Assembly (NCBI RefSeq): GCF_027498035.1
Contig: NZ_CP114978.1
Span: 1,116,001-1,180,000, forward strand
Direction of reading: 5' to 3'
DNA length: 64,000 bases
Source of the DNA: Pseudoxanthomonas sp.
Lineage (GTDB): Bacteria; Pseudomonadota; Gammaproteobacteria; Xanthomonadales; Xanthomonadaceae
Shown one piece after another: positions 8,997 through 16,926 of the stretch (its first letter is position 1; the number at the start of each line of letters is the position of its first letter). The notes under the pieces were generated by a model that ran no database searches, was not told the DNA's origin, and saw only the letters and a program-made list of their open reading frames with translations. The position numbers were made by a program, and so were the translations under genes.

Positions 8997-9860
8997 TCAA
9001 CGATCATTCTTCAGGTACTGCAGGAAGGGATCGCTCTTGTCCAGCACGATCACCGCGTTGCCATCGGCGAACGAATTCCGGTACGCCTCCAGGCTGCGAT
9101 AGAAGGCGTAGAAGCCCGGGTCGGAGGCACTGGCCTTGGCGTAGATCTGGGCGGCTTCGGCGTCGCCTTCGCCGCGCTGGCGCTGGGCATCGCGCTCGGC
9201 TTCGGCGGCGATCACCACCTGCTGGCGGTCGGCCTCGGCGCGGATGGTGCGGGCCTGTTCCTCGCCTTCCGCACGCAGCGCGCTGGCCACCTGCTGGCGC
9301 TGGGCGCGCATGCGGTCGTAGACCTCGCCAAGCACCTTGCTGTCCTGCGGCAGGTCGATCTGCTTCAGGCGGATGTCCACCAGCTGCATGCCCAGGTTGC
9401 CGATGGCCTGGTTGATCACCTTCAGCTGGCCGGCAATGATCTCGCTGCGGTCACCGGACACCAGCTGGGTCAGGGTGCGCGAGTTGATCTCGTTGCGCAG
9501 CGAGTTGGTGATGATCGGGGCCAGGCGCTTGTTGGCCGTCTCCGCATCGCCACCGGTGGCACGGAAGTAGGCGCGCACGTCGGAGATATAGCCGATGGCG
9601 AAGAAGTCCACCGACACGTCCTTCTGCTCGCTGGTGAAATAGCGCTCAGGCGTGGTGTCCAGGATGCGGAAACGGCGGTCGAACAGGCGCGCCGATTCCA
9701 CCACCGGCAGCTTGAAGTGCAGGCCAGGCTTGAGGTCGGCACGCACCACCCGGCCCAGGTTGAGCACCATGGCGGTCTGGTCTTCGCGCACTATGAAGAC
9801 CGAACCCATCAGCCCCAGCAGGACGGCCACGATCACGGCCACGATCACGGAAGTCTTCAT
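8997..9860 (-). CDS. hflC: HflC, protease modulator, SPFH-domain inner-membrane protein
   Basis: HflC forms with HflK a large periplasm-facing cage around FtsH and tempers its protease activity. The 287-aa product starts MKTSVIVAVIVAVLLGLMGSVFIV, an N-terminal anchor, followed by the SPFH/band-7 domain (EDQTAMVLNLGRVV to about residue 190) and a charged coiled-coil helix rich in Glu/Arg/Gln. It ends with SDPFLQYLKNDR. Its ATG overlaps the hflK stop by 4 bp. FtsH itself is encoded at 16.9–18.9 kb in this window. Confidence 0.95.
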   Translation of the reverse strand: MKTSVIVAVIVAVLLGLMGSVFIVREDQTAMVLNLGRVVRADLKPGLHFKLPVVESARLFDRRFRILDTTPERYFTSEQKDVSVDFFAIGYISDVRAYFRATGGDAETANKRLAPIITNSLRNEINSRTLTQLVSGDRSEIIAGQLKVINQAIGNLGMQLVDIRLKQIDLPQDSKVLGEVYDRMRAQRQQVASALRAEGEEQARTIRAEADRQQVVIAAEAERDAQRQRGEGDAEAAQIYAKASASDPGFYAFYRSLEAYRNSFADGNAVIVLDKSDPFLQYLKNDR

Positions 9861-10999
9861 TGGCGGGCCTCCTCGCGGCCAGTAGGTCGCGGCGGACGCA
9901 GGTTGTCAGACGTTGAAGATGCACTGCTGGCGCTGCTGTCCACGGTGGGCAGCAGCGACTCCATCGGCACGCGCGGCAGGCTGGATGCCGGCGGCAGCTT
10001 ACCGGCCTGCGCGCCCGCGTCCATCGGCACGTAGATCAGCTGGCGGCCATCGGCACCGACGACCTTGCGGTTGTGGGCCAGCACCTGTTCGACCGTTTCC
10101 AGCCACAGGCGCTTGCGCGTGGTTTCCGGGGCTGCCGAATACTGCTGTTCCAGCAGGGTGAAACGGTCGGCGTCACCCTGGGCATTGGCGATGGCCGCTT
10201 CCTTGTAACCCTGGGCGGCGGTGCGGGTGCGCGCGGCTTCACCACGGGCCTCAGGGACCACGCGCGCGGCGTAGGCCTGGGCTTCGTTGACCAGGCGTTC
10301 GCGACTCTGCTGGGCGCTGTTGACGTCGTCGAAGGCAGGCTTCACTTCATCCGGCGGACGCGCGTTGGGCAGGGTCAGGTCGGTCACGACCAGGCCGGAA
10401 CGATAGGCGTTGAGCGCCGCCTGCAGGCGGTCCTTGGCCGCGGTGGCCAGCGGACCACGCTTGTTGAGCACGTCTTCCAGGGTGGCCCGGCCAACCTGTT
10501 CGCGCACTGCGCTCTGGGCGGCCTGGGTCATGACCTCGTCGGCGGCCGCGGTGCCGTACAGGTACTGACGCGGGTCGTCGATGCGGTACTGCACGTTGAC
10601 GGTGACGTTGACGATGTTCTCGTCGCTGGTCAGCACCGGCAAGGTGTTGCTGAAGGTCTGGATGGTGGTCACGGCCACGTTCCGGACGCTTTCGATGGGC
10701 CAGGGCCACTTCAGGTTGGGACCGGGCTGCATGATCCGGACGAACTGGCCGAAGCGCAGCACGACGCCGCGCTGCTGTTCGCCGATCAGCTGGAAGCTGC
10801 TGAAGGCCACGACCAGCACCACGGCCACGCCGATCCAGCGCAACGGGCCACCGTTGCCGTTGCCACCAAGCAAGTTGCGCAGCTGGGCCAGCACGCCATC
10901 GAGGCCATCGCGTCCAGGCTTCCAGGAATTGCGCCCCCTGCCCGGCCCGCTGCCGTTTCCGTTGTCTCCCGAACCGCTACCAGGGGTGTTCCAGGCCAT
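9857..10999 (-). CDS. hflK: HflK, protease modulator, SPFH-domain inner-membrane protein
   Basis: Partner of HflC in the FtsH–HflKC complex. The 380-aa product starts MAWNTPGSGSGDNGNGSGPG, the usual Gly/Asn-rich cytoplasmic tail. One TM helix follows (about residues 54–73, WIGVAVVLVVAFSSFQLIG), then the band-7 domain (EQQRGVVLRFG onward) and a long Ala/Glu/Arg coiled coil. The tail is Pro/Ser-rich and poorly conserved. GGAG lies before the ATG. In many relatives hfq and hflX precede hflK; here a divergent GH15 gene does, so hflK must have its own promoter in the 250-bp gap. Confidence 0.95.
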   Translation of the reverse strand: MAWNTPGSGSGDNGNGSGPGRGRNSWKPGRDGLDGVLAQLRNLLGGNGNGGPLRWIGVAVVLVVAFSSFQLIGEQQRGVVLRFGQFVRIMQPGPNLKWPWPIESVRNVAVTTIQTFSNTLPVLTSDENIVNVTVNVQYRIDDPRQYLYGTAAADEVMTQAAQSAVREQVGRATLEDVLNKRGPLATAAKDRLQAALNAYRSGLVVTDLTLPNARPPDEVKPAFDDVNSAQQSRERLVNEAQAYAARVVPEARGEAARTRTAAQGYKEAAIANAQGDADRFTLLEQQYSAAPETTRKRLWLETVEQVLAHNRKVVGADGRQLIYVPMDAGAQAGKLPPASSLPRVPMESLLPTVDSSASSASSTSDNLRPPRPTGREEARQ

Positions 11000-11253
11000 G
11001 CCCACTCCGAATTGATGAAGATGCACGTGCCTCCGGGAACCCCGGGGCACAGCGCGACCCGATTCTACTAGGTCGCCACCGGCATGCCGGCTGACAGCCC
11101 TGTCATGGCGTCGCAACCCAGCCAGCACAAGGCCGGAAGACGTCATATCTGCGCGATCTATGCCTTGCTTCGCCATCGCGCCACAAGGCCATCAGCACGC
11201 GGGGATGACATGGGCGCTGCTAGGAATGTCCCGTTTTCAACGGAACAGGCCGC

Positions 11254-13056
11254 ATGTCCACGCCGATTGAACACTACGCGATGCTGGGCGACTGCCGCAG
11301 CGCGGCCCTGGTTTGCCGCAACGGCTCCATCGACTGGCTGTGCCTGCCCCGTTTCGATTCCGAAGCGGTGTTCGCCGCCCTGCTGGGCACGCCCGAACAC
11401 GGCCGCTGGCTGCTGTGCCCACAGGATGAAGCCGCCACCAGCCATCGCCAATACCGCGACGGCAGCTTGGTGCTGGAAACCACCTTCGAAACCGACACCG
11501 GCGCCGTGCGCGTGGTCGACTTCATGGTCACCAGCCAGAACGGCAACCCCCACAGCCACCTGGTGCGCTGCGTCGAAGCGGTGCGCGGCCGTGTGCCGAT
11601 GCGCACTGAACTGGTGATGCGCTTCGGCCACGGCCACATCGTGCCGTGGGTGACCCAGCAGGACGATGGCCTGCGCGCGGTGGCCGGACCGGATCAGCTG
11701 GTGCTGCGCTCGCCGGTGCCAATCAAGGGTCGCGACATGACCTCGCAGGGGCACTTCACCCTGGACGAAGGCGAGCGCACCTGGTTCGTACTCAGCCACG
11801 GCCCCTCGCACCTGGATGCCCCGGAGGCAGTCGACCCCGAGGACGCACTGGCCATCACGCTAGCGTTCTGGGAGGACTGGTCCAACCAGTGCGCCCCGGC
11901 CGGGCGCTGGAGCGCGCAGGTCAAGCGCTCGCTGGTGGTGCTCAAGGGCCTGAGCTACCTGCCCACCGGCGCGATCATCGCCGCCCCCACCGCCTCGCTG
12001 CCCGAACAGCTGGGCGGCGAACGCAACTGGGACTATCGCTACTGCTGGTTGCGCGATAGCAGCTTCACCCTGCTGGCGCTGATGAACGCTGGATTCCACA
12101 ACGAGGCCGGCGCTTTCCGCGACTGGGTCAAGCGCGCGGTGGCCGGCACGCCAGGCCAGCTGCAATCGCTGTACGGCGTGGGCGGCGAACGCCGGTTGCC
12201 CGAATGGTCCGCGCCATGGCTGCCTGGCTACGATGCATCGCGGCCAGTGAACTTCGGTAACGCCGCCGCCGATCAATTCCAGCTGGATGTGTACGGCGAA
12301 CTGATCGCCTTGTTCGAGATCGCGCGCCTGCGCGGCATGCCGGCCGGTGCGTATGGCAACCAGCTGGAGCGCGCCTTCCTGCTGGAACTGGAGAAGCGCT
12401 GGCAGGAGCCGGATGAAGGCATCTGGGAAGTGCGTTCCGGGCGACGCCACTTCACCCATTCCAAGCTGATGGCCTGGCTGGCGCTGCACCTGGCGGCGCA
12501 GAACGACCAAAGCGGGTTCTGCGACCAGGACCGCCAGCGTTGGCGGCAAACGGCTGACACGGTGCACGCGCAGATCCTGGCACGCGGGCTGCATCGCGAC
12601 GGCTACTTCGTGCAGAGCTACGACAGCGAGGAACTGGATGCGGCACTGCTGCTAATGCCGATGGTGGGCTTCCTGCCAGCCGACGATCCACGTGTGATCG
12701 CCACGGTCGATGCGATCAGCGAGCGACTCACCGTCGATGGCCTGGTCAAGCGCTATAGCACCCATGGCGGCGTCGACGGCCTTCCGGCCGGGGAAGGCAC
12801 GTTCCTGGCCTGCAGCTTCTGGCTGGTCGAAGCGCTGGTGATGATCGGCCGGATCGATCGGGCCACCACGCTCTACGACCACTTGTGCGGCCTGTGCAAC
12901 GACGTCGGCCTGCTGGCCGAGGAATACGACCCCAAGGGCCAGCGCATGCTCGGCAACTTCCCGCAGGGCTATTCGCACGTGGCCCTGGTCAACGCCGCCT
13001 ACCGCCTCACCCACCTCCACAACGCCAAGCGCAGCAGCCCAGAGGTTCTTTCATGA
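11254..13056 (+). CDS. Glycoside hydrolase family 15 protein (glucoamylase/trehalase-like)
   Basis: This 600-aa cytoplasmic protein lacks a signal peptide. It starts with the short GH15 lead YAMLGDCRSAALVCRNGSIDWLCLPRFDS. A beta-sandwich domain (about 1–230) precedes the (alpha/alpha)6 barrel, which opens with RNWDYRYCWLRDSSFTLLAL (about residue 260). The C-terminal GLPAGEGTFLACSFWLVEAL supplies the second catalytic Glu region. Family members release glucose from alpha-glucans, and many bacterial intracellular ones are trehalases. The neighbours fit glucose release: its stop overlaps the ATG of zwf (ATGA), and gluconokinase follows. Family is sure, substrate is not. Confidence 0.88.
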   Translation: MSTPIEHYAMLGDCRSAALVCRNGSIDWLCLPRFDSEAVFAALLGTPEHGRWLLCPQDEAATSHRQYRDGSLVLETTFETDTGAVRVVDFMVTSQNGNPHSHLVRCVEAVRGRVPMRTELVMRFGHGHIVPWVTQQDDGLRAVAGPDQLVLRSPVPIKGRDMTSQGHFTLDEGERTWFVLSHGPSHLDAPEAVDPEDALAITLAFWEDWSNQCAPAGRWSAQVKRSLVVLKGLSYLPTGAIIAAPTASLPEQLGGERNWDYRYCWLRDSSFTLLALMNAGFHNEAGAFRDWVKRAVAGTPGQLQSLYGVGGERRLPEWSAPWLPGYDASRPVNFGNAAADQFQLDVYGELIALFEIARLRGMPAGAYGNQLERAFLLELEKRWQEPDEGIWEVRSGRRHFTHSKLMAWLALHLAAQNDQSGFCDQDRQRWRQTADTVHAQILARGLHRDGYFVQSYDSEELDAALLLMPMVGFLPADDPRVIATVDAISERLTVDGLVKRYSTHGGVDGLPAGEGTFLACSFWLVEALVMIGRIDRATTLYDHLCGLCNDVGLLAEEYDPKGQRMLGNFPQGYSHVALVNAAYRLTHLHNAKRSSPEVLS

Positions 13057-14810
13057 CTGACACTACATCCCCCGGGGTGCGCGCCGCCGATGCTCTCGCC
13101 CCGCCCTGCCTGCTGGTGCTGTTCGGCGCGCGTGGCGACCTGGCCCGACGCCTGGTGATCCCCGCCCTGTACAACCTCAAGCGCGCCGGCCAGCTGGACG
13201 AACGCTTCGCCATCGTCGGCTTCGACCACGGCGTCAGCAGCGAAGCCGGCTGGCGCAGGACCATCGGTGCTGCACTGCGCAAGCAGGCGACGTCGCAGGG
13301 CGGCGAATTCCAGGCCGATGGGATCGATGAAAACACCTGGCGCTGGCTGAGCAAGCGCATGTACTACCAGCGCGGCGACTTCACCGCGGCCGCCGACTAC
13401 CGCGCGCTCAAGAGCCGCCTGAGCGAACTGGACGGCAAGCATGGGACGCAAGGCAACGTGTTGTTCTATCTGGCCACCGCGCCGCGTTTCTTCGGCGCGG
13501 CGGTCAATGAGCTGGGCCGCGCGGGCCTGGTGAAGCAGGCCGGGGACGGCCCCTGGCGCCGGGTCATCATCGAAAAACCCTTTGGCCACGACCTGGACAG
13601 CGCCCGTGTGCTCAATGCCCAGGTCGCGCAGGTCCTGGCGGAAGACCAGGTGTTCCGCATCGACCATTTCCTGGGCAAGGAAACGGTGCAGAACATCCAG
13701 GCATTCCGCTTCGCCAATGGCTTGTTCGAGCCGGTCTGGAACCGCGACCGCATCGACCATGTGCAGATCACCGCAGCCGAAACCATCGGCGTGGAAGGCC
13801 GCGGGAATTTCTACGAACCCACCGGCGCGCTACGCGACATGGTACCCAACCACCTGTTCCAGCTGCTGGCAATGGTGGCGATGGAACCGCCATCGGAGTT
13901 CACGCCCGCGGCCATGCTGCGCCGACGTTCGGAAGTGATCGAAGCAGTGCGCCCGCTGGCCCCGCAGGACGTGGTGCGTGGCCAGTACGCCGCCGGCACC
14001 ATCGGTTCGGACGCGGTGCCGGCCTACCGCGACGAGGACACCACGTCCAGCACTTCGGAAACCGAAACCTACGTGGCGATGAAACTGGCCATCGACACCT
14101 GGCGCTGGGCGGGCGTGCCGTTTTACCTGCGCACCGGCAAGCGCCTGCGCACGCGCACCACGGAGGTGGCGATCCGCTTCAAGCCCGCGCCGCTGGCGCC
14201 ATTCCGCAACACGGCCGTGGGCGGTTACGGGCCTGACTGGCTGGTGCTGCACATCCAGCCCGATGAAGGGATCTCGCTGCAATTCGACGTCAAACGCCCG
14301 GGCTATCCTGTGGCGCTGGCGCCGGTCCGCATGGATTTCCGCTATCGCGACTGGTTCCCGCAGGAAAACACCGTCGGCTACGAGCGGTTGCTGCACGACT
14401 GCATGCGTGGCGAGGCGGCATTGTTCCAGGATGCAGCGATGGTCGATGCGGCCTGGTGCATCGTGCAGCCAGTGCTGGACGCCTGGGCCAGGCAGCCGGC
14501 GACCGAATTCCCCAACTACGCCGCAGGCAGTGCCGGCCCGGTCGCCGCCGACGCCCTGCTGGCCCTGGATGGCGGCCGTACCTGGCGCGCATTGACCCCG
14601 GGCCGTACGCGCCCGCCACATCGCCCACGCCAGCAGGGCGAAGCCAAGGCCGCCGCGGGAAAAGCCACATCGCCCGAAGGCACGAACGCGACCAGGGAAG
14701 CCCCCAGGAAAGTCACCGGCAAAGCATCCAAAGCCACGGCTTCAAAGAAAACAGCCGCGAAAAGAACCACGGAAAGAAATGTGCGCAAGCGCACCACTTC
14801 GTCGACCTGA
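13053..14810 (+). CDS. zwf: Glucose-6-phosphate 1-dehydrogenase with a lysine-rich C-terminal tail
   Basis: Zwf oxidises glucose 6-phosphate to 6-phosphogluconolactone with NAD(P)+, feeding the Entner–Doudoroff and pentose phosphate routes. The 585-aa product has the nucleotide motif LFGARGDLARRLV near residue 30. The substrate/catalytic motif is RIDHFLGKE (about residues 202–210), and the usual C-terminal alpha/beta domain ends near LDGGRTWRAL. Family members are about 480–500 aa. Here about 70 further residues rich in Lys, Ala, Thr and Arg are added (from about 14598), histone H1-like in composition. The ATG overlaps the GH15 stop by 4 bp. Confidence 0.93.
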   Translation: MTDTTSPGVRAADALAPPCLLVLFGARGDLARRLVIPALYNLKRAGQLDERFAIVGFDHGVSSEAGWRRTIGAALRKQATSQGGEFQADGIDENTWRWLSKRMYYQRGDFTAAADYRALKSRLSELDGKHGTQGNVLFYLATAPRFFGAAVNELGRAGLVKQAGDGPWRRVIIEKPFGHDLDSARVLNAQVAQVLAEDQVFRIDHFLGKETVQNIQAFRFANGLFEPVWNRDRIDHVQITAAETIGVEGRGNFYEPTGALRDMVPNHLFQLLAMVAMEPPSEFTPAAMLRRRSEVIEAVRPLAPQDVVRGQYAAGTIGSDAVPAYRDEDTTSSTSETETYVAMKLAIDTWRWAGVPFYLRTGKRLRTRTTEVAIRFKPAPLAPFRNTAVGGYGPDWLVLHIQPDEGISLQFDVKRPGYPVALAPVRMDFRYRDWFPQENTVGYERLLHDCMRGEAALFQDAAMVDAAWCIVQPVLDAWARQPATEFPNYAAGSAGPVAADALLALDGGRTWRALTPGRTRPPHRPRQQGEAKAAAGKATSPEGTNATREAPRKVTGKASKATASKKTAAKRTTERNVRKRTTSST

Positions 14811-14864
14811 GCATGCTGTGCTGACCCTGGAAACACTCGGGACGACGCAATCGGAGCCAAAGCC

Positions 14865-15377
14865 ATGAATACACCCAGGACGCTGGTGGTGATGGGCGTC
14901 TCCGCCTCGGGCAAGACCACCGTGTCCAACGTGCTGGGCGCGGAGCTGGACTACCGCGTGCTGGATGCCGACGATCTGCACCCGGCCGAAAACGTGGAGA
15001 AGATGCGCGAAGGCATCGCGCTGACCGATGCCGACCGCCTGCCCTGGTTGAAGAAGGTCGCCGCCTGGATCACCGACCAGCACGCGGCGAATGTCGGCGT
15101 GGTGGTGTCGTGTTCGGCGCTCAAGCGCAGCTATCGCGACGTGCTGCGCAAGGCCGATCCACACATGGCTTTCATCTGGCTGGACGTGGACCGCCAGACG
15201 CTGGAAGCGCGGCTCAAGCACCGGCGCGGCCATTTCATGCCCGCCAGCCTGCTCGACGACCAGCTGGCGACACTGGAGCCACCAGGCAGCGACGAACGCG
15301 TGGTCCGCGTAGTACCTGACGGCCCGGTCGAAACCACCGTGGCCCACGCGCTCGGGCGCCTGTCGGACCTGCGCTAG
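14865..15377 (+). CDS. gntK: Gluconokinase
   Basis: GntK phosphorylates gluconate to 6-phosphogluconate with ATP. The 170-aa product starts MNTPRTLVVMGVSASGKTTV, with the Walker A GVSASGKTT. DADDLHP and NVEKMREGIALTDADRLPWL are diagnostic of the GntK family, followed by SCSALKRSYRD and the lid region HRRGHFMPASLLDDQLATLE. Length is normal. It follows zwf by 54 bp, so gluconate and glucose 6-phosphate enter the same 6-phosphogluconate node. Confidence 0.95.
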   Translation: MNTPRTLVVMGVSASGKTTVSNVLGAELDYRVLDADDLHPAENVEKMREGIALTDADRLPWLKKVAAWITDQHAANVGVVVSCSALKRSYRDVLRKADPHMAFIWLDVDRQTLEARLKHRRGHFMPASLLDDQLATLEPPGSDERVVRVVPDGPVETTVAHALGRLSDLR

Positions 15378-15481
15378 GAAACGACGGGGCAGTCGCTTCT
15401 GCCTGCCATCCCGCCGTGCCCGACGCCATATCGCGGCTCAAGTAGGATCTGCCGTGTGGCATCGCGCAAGAAACCACCGAC

Positions 15482-15564
15482 CGTCATTCCCGCAAAAGCG
15501 GGAATCCGGCAGCACTGGCCCATTGAACGCAAAGTCGCTGGGTTCCCGCTTTCGCGGGAACGAC
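15482..15564. repeat. Inverted pair of TTCCCGC–AAAA–GCGGGAA hairpins
   Basis: ATTCCCGC-AAAA-GCGGGAAT (15486–15505) and TTCCCGC-TTTC-GCGGGAA (15543–15560) are two copies of one hairpin, with CGTC flanks, in inverted orientation and 37 bp apart. They lie between the convergent 3' ends of gntK and folP, where they may act as a bidirectional transcription or mRNA-stability element. Confidence 0.75.
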
Positions 15565-15608
15565 GAACACGGAACTGATGGAACAACACGCCAGCGGCTT
15601 CGCGCGTT

Positions 15609-16508
15609 TCAATCCTCGTCCGGCCAGCGGATCTGCGGCCTGACTGACTCCTGGCGCGGCATCGGCACCGCATCAACAGCCGCCCACACCTTCAGCGCAT
15701 CGACCGTGGCGGCCACATCGTGCACGCGCAGGATCATCGCCCCGCGCTGGGCAGCGACCAGATGCGCGGCGACCGAGCCAGCGACGCGTTCGGCCGGCAC
15801 TTCGCGCCCGGTCAGCTCACCGATGCTGCGCTTGCGTGACAGTCCGGCCAACACCGGCACCCCGAGTTCGGTGAAACGCTGCAGCTGGGCCAGCAGGCGC
15901 ATGTTGTGCGCCGTGGTCTTGCCAAAGCCAAAGCCCGGATCGAGCACGATCCTCTTCTTGTCGATACCACTCATCTCGGCCGCGAAGATGCGTTCGGCCA
16001 GGAAGCGGTGCACCTCGCCCACCACGTCGTCGTAATCGGGCGCGTCCTGCATGGATTGTGGCTGGCCCAGCATATGCATCAGCACCACCGGCACGCCGAG
16101 TTCAGCCGCCGCTTCCAGCGCACCTTCTTCGCGCAGGCCACGGATGTCGTTGATCATGCCGGCACCGGCAGCCACGGCCGCGCGCATCACCTGTGGCTTG
16201 AAGGTATCGATGCTGATTGGCAGCGTGGTTTCGCGCGACAGGCGTTCGATCAGCGGCACCACGCGGCGCAGCTCTTCTTCCAGCGACACGGCCTGCGCGC
16301 CGGGACGGGTGGATTCACCGCCGATATCCAGGATATCCGCACCTTCGGCAGCCAGCTTCAGGCCGTGTGCGACGGCGGCTTCCAGCGTGTCGTGCTGGCC
16401 GCCGTCGGAAAAAGAATCCGGCGTGGCATTGACGATGCCCATCACCCGTGGGCGATCCAGGCGTAACACGCGGCCGGCGCAATCCAGCTGGACCGAGGTA
16501 TCGAACAT
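15609..16508 (-). CDS. folP: Dihydropteroate synthase
   Basis: FolP condenses p-aminobenzoate with 6-hydroxymethyl-dihydropterin diphosphate in folate synthesis and is the sulfonamide target. The 299-aa TIM barrel shows MGIVNATPDSFSDGG (first signature), DIGGESTRPGA (second signature), ISIDTFKP, INDIRG, DPGFGFGKT and the C-terminal LRVHDVAAT. The ATG at 16508 (MFDTSVQLD) is preferred over one 13 codons upstream. The order rlmE–ftsH–folP matches E. coli, but glmM, which follows there, is not here. Confidence 0.95.
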   Translation of the reverse strand: MFDTSVQLDCAGRVLRLDRPRVMGIVNATPDSFSDGGQHDTLEAAVAHGLKLAAEGADILDIGGESTRPGAQAVSLEEELRRVVPLIERLSRETTLPISIDTFKPQVMRAAVAAGAGMINDIRGLREEGALEAAAELGVPVVLMHMLGQPQSMQDAPDYDDVVGEVHRFLAERIFAAEMSGIDKKRIVLDPGFGFGKTTAHNMRLLAQLQRFTELGVPVLAGLSRKRSIGELTGREVPAERVAGSVAAHLVAAQRGAMILRVHDVAATVDALKVWAAVDAVPMPRQESVRPQIRWPDED

Positions 16509-16660
16509 GGCGACTCCGACGTATGCGTGACTGCGCATGATACGCAAGGCGTCATCCTCGCCAGCACTCAGCGCAGCCGCGTCAACCCATGTTCAACCTG
16601 TGGAATCCCTGGCGATGCACCTCCAACGAAGGTCCAGGCCTTCCGGCACAGGCGTGCGAC

Positions 16661-16831
16661 TCAGCGCGGGCGTTTCTTCTGGCTGAGCTTGAAGGCGCCC
16701 AGCGCCGCGCCAAGCCCGGCACCGATGGCCAGACCCACGCCGATGTCGTGCATCGCCACGCCAAAGGCCAGGCCGATGGCGGCACCCAGCACGATCCCGA
16801 TTCCCAGGCTCCAGGCAGGACTCTTGGTCAT
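16661..16831 (-). CDS. Small glycine-zipper membrane protein (56 aa)
   Basis: It starts MTKSPAWSLGIGIVLGAAIG and continues with repeated GxxxG/GxxxA patterns through two short hydrophobic stretches (about residues 7–26 and 31–47), ending in a basic tail KLSQKKRPR. GAGGA sits 6 bp before the ATG. Such proteins insert in the inner membrane, but no function is known to me. It lies between the ftsH terminator and folP, so it is probably transcribed separately or with folP. Confidence 0.6.
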   Translation of the reverse strand: MTKSPAWSLGIGIVLGAAIGLAFGVAMHDIGVGLAIGAGLGAALGAFKLSQKKRPR

Positions 16832-16872
16832 ATGTTCCTCGTCGCAAGCGGCCGGAAGGCTGCGGATCAAGA

Positions 16873-16900
16873 AAAAGGCCGGGACGATGCCCGGCCTTTT
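16873..16900 (-). terminator. Terminator downstream of ftsH
   Basis: GGCCGGG (16877–16883) pairs with CCCGGCC (16890–16896) across a 6-nt loop, flanked by A4–5 and T4 tracts. It starts about 27 bp after the ftsH stop on the minus strand. Confidence 0.8.
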
Positions 16901-16926
16901 CATTCAACGACCAGAAGGCCCGCGCT

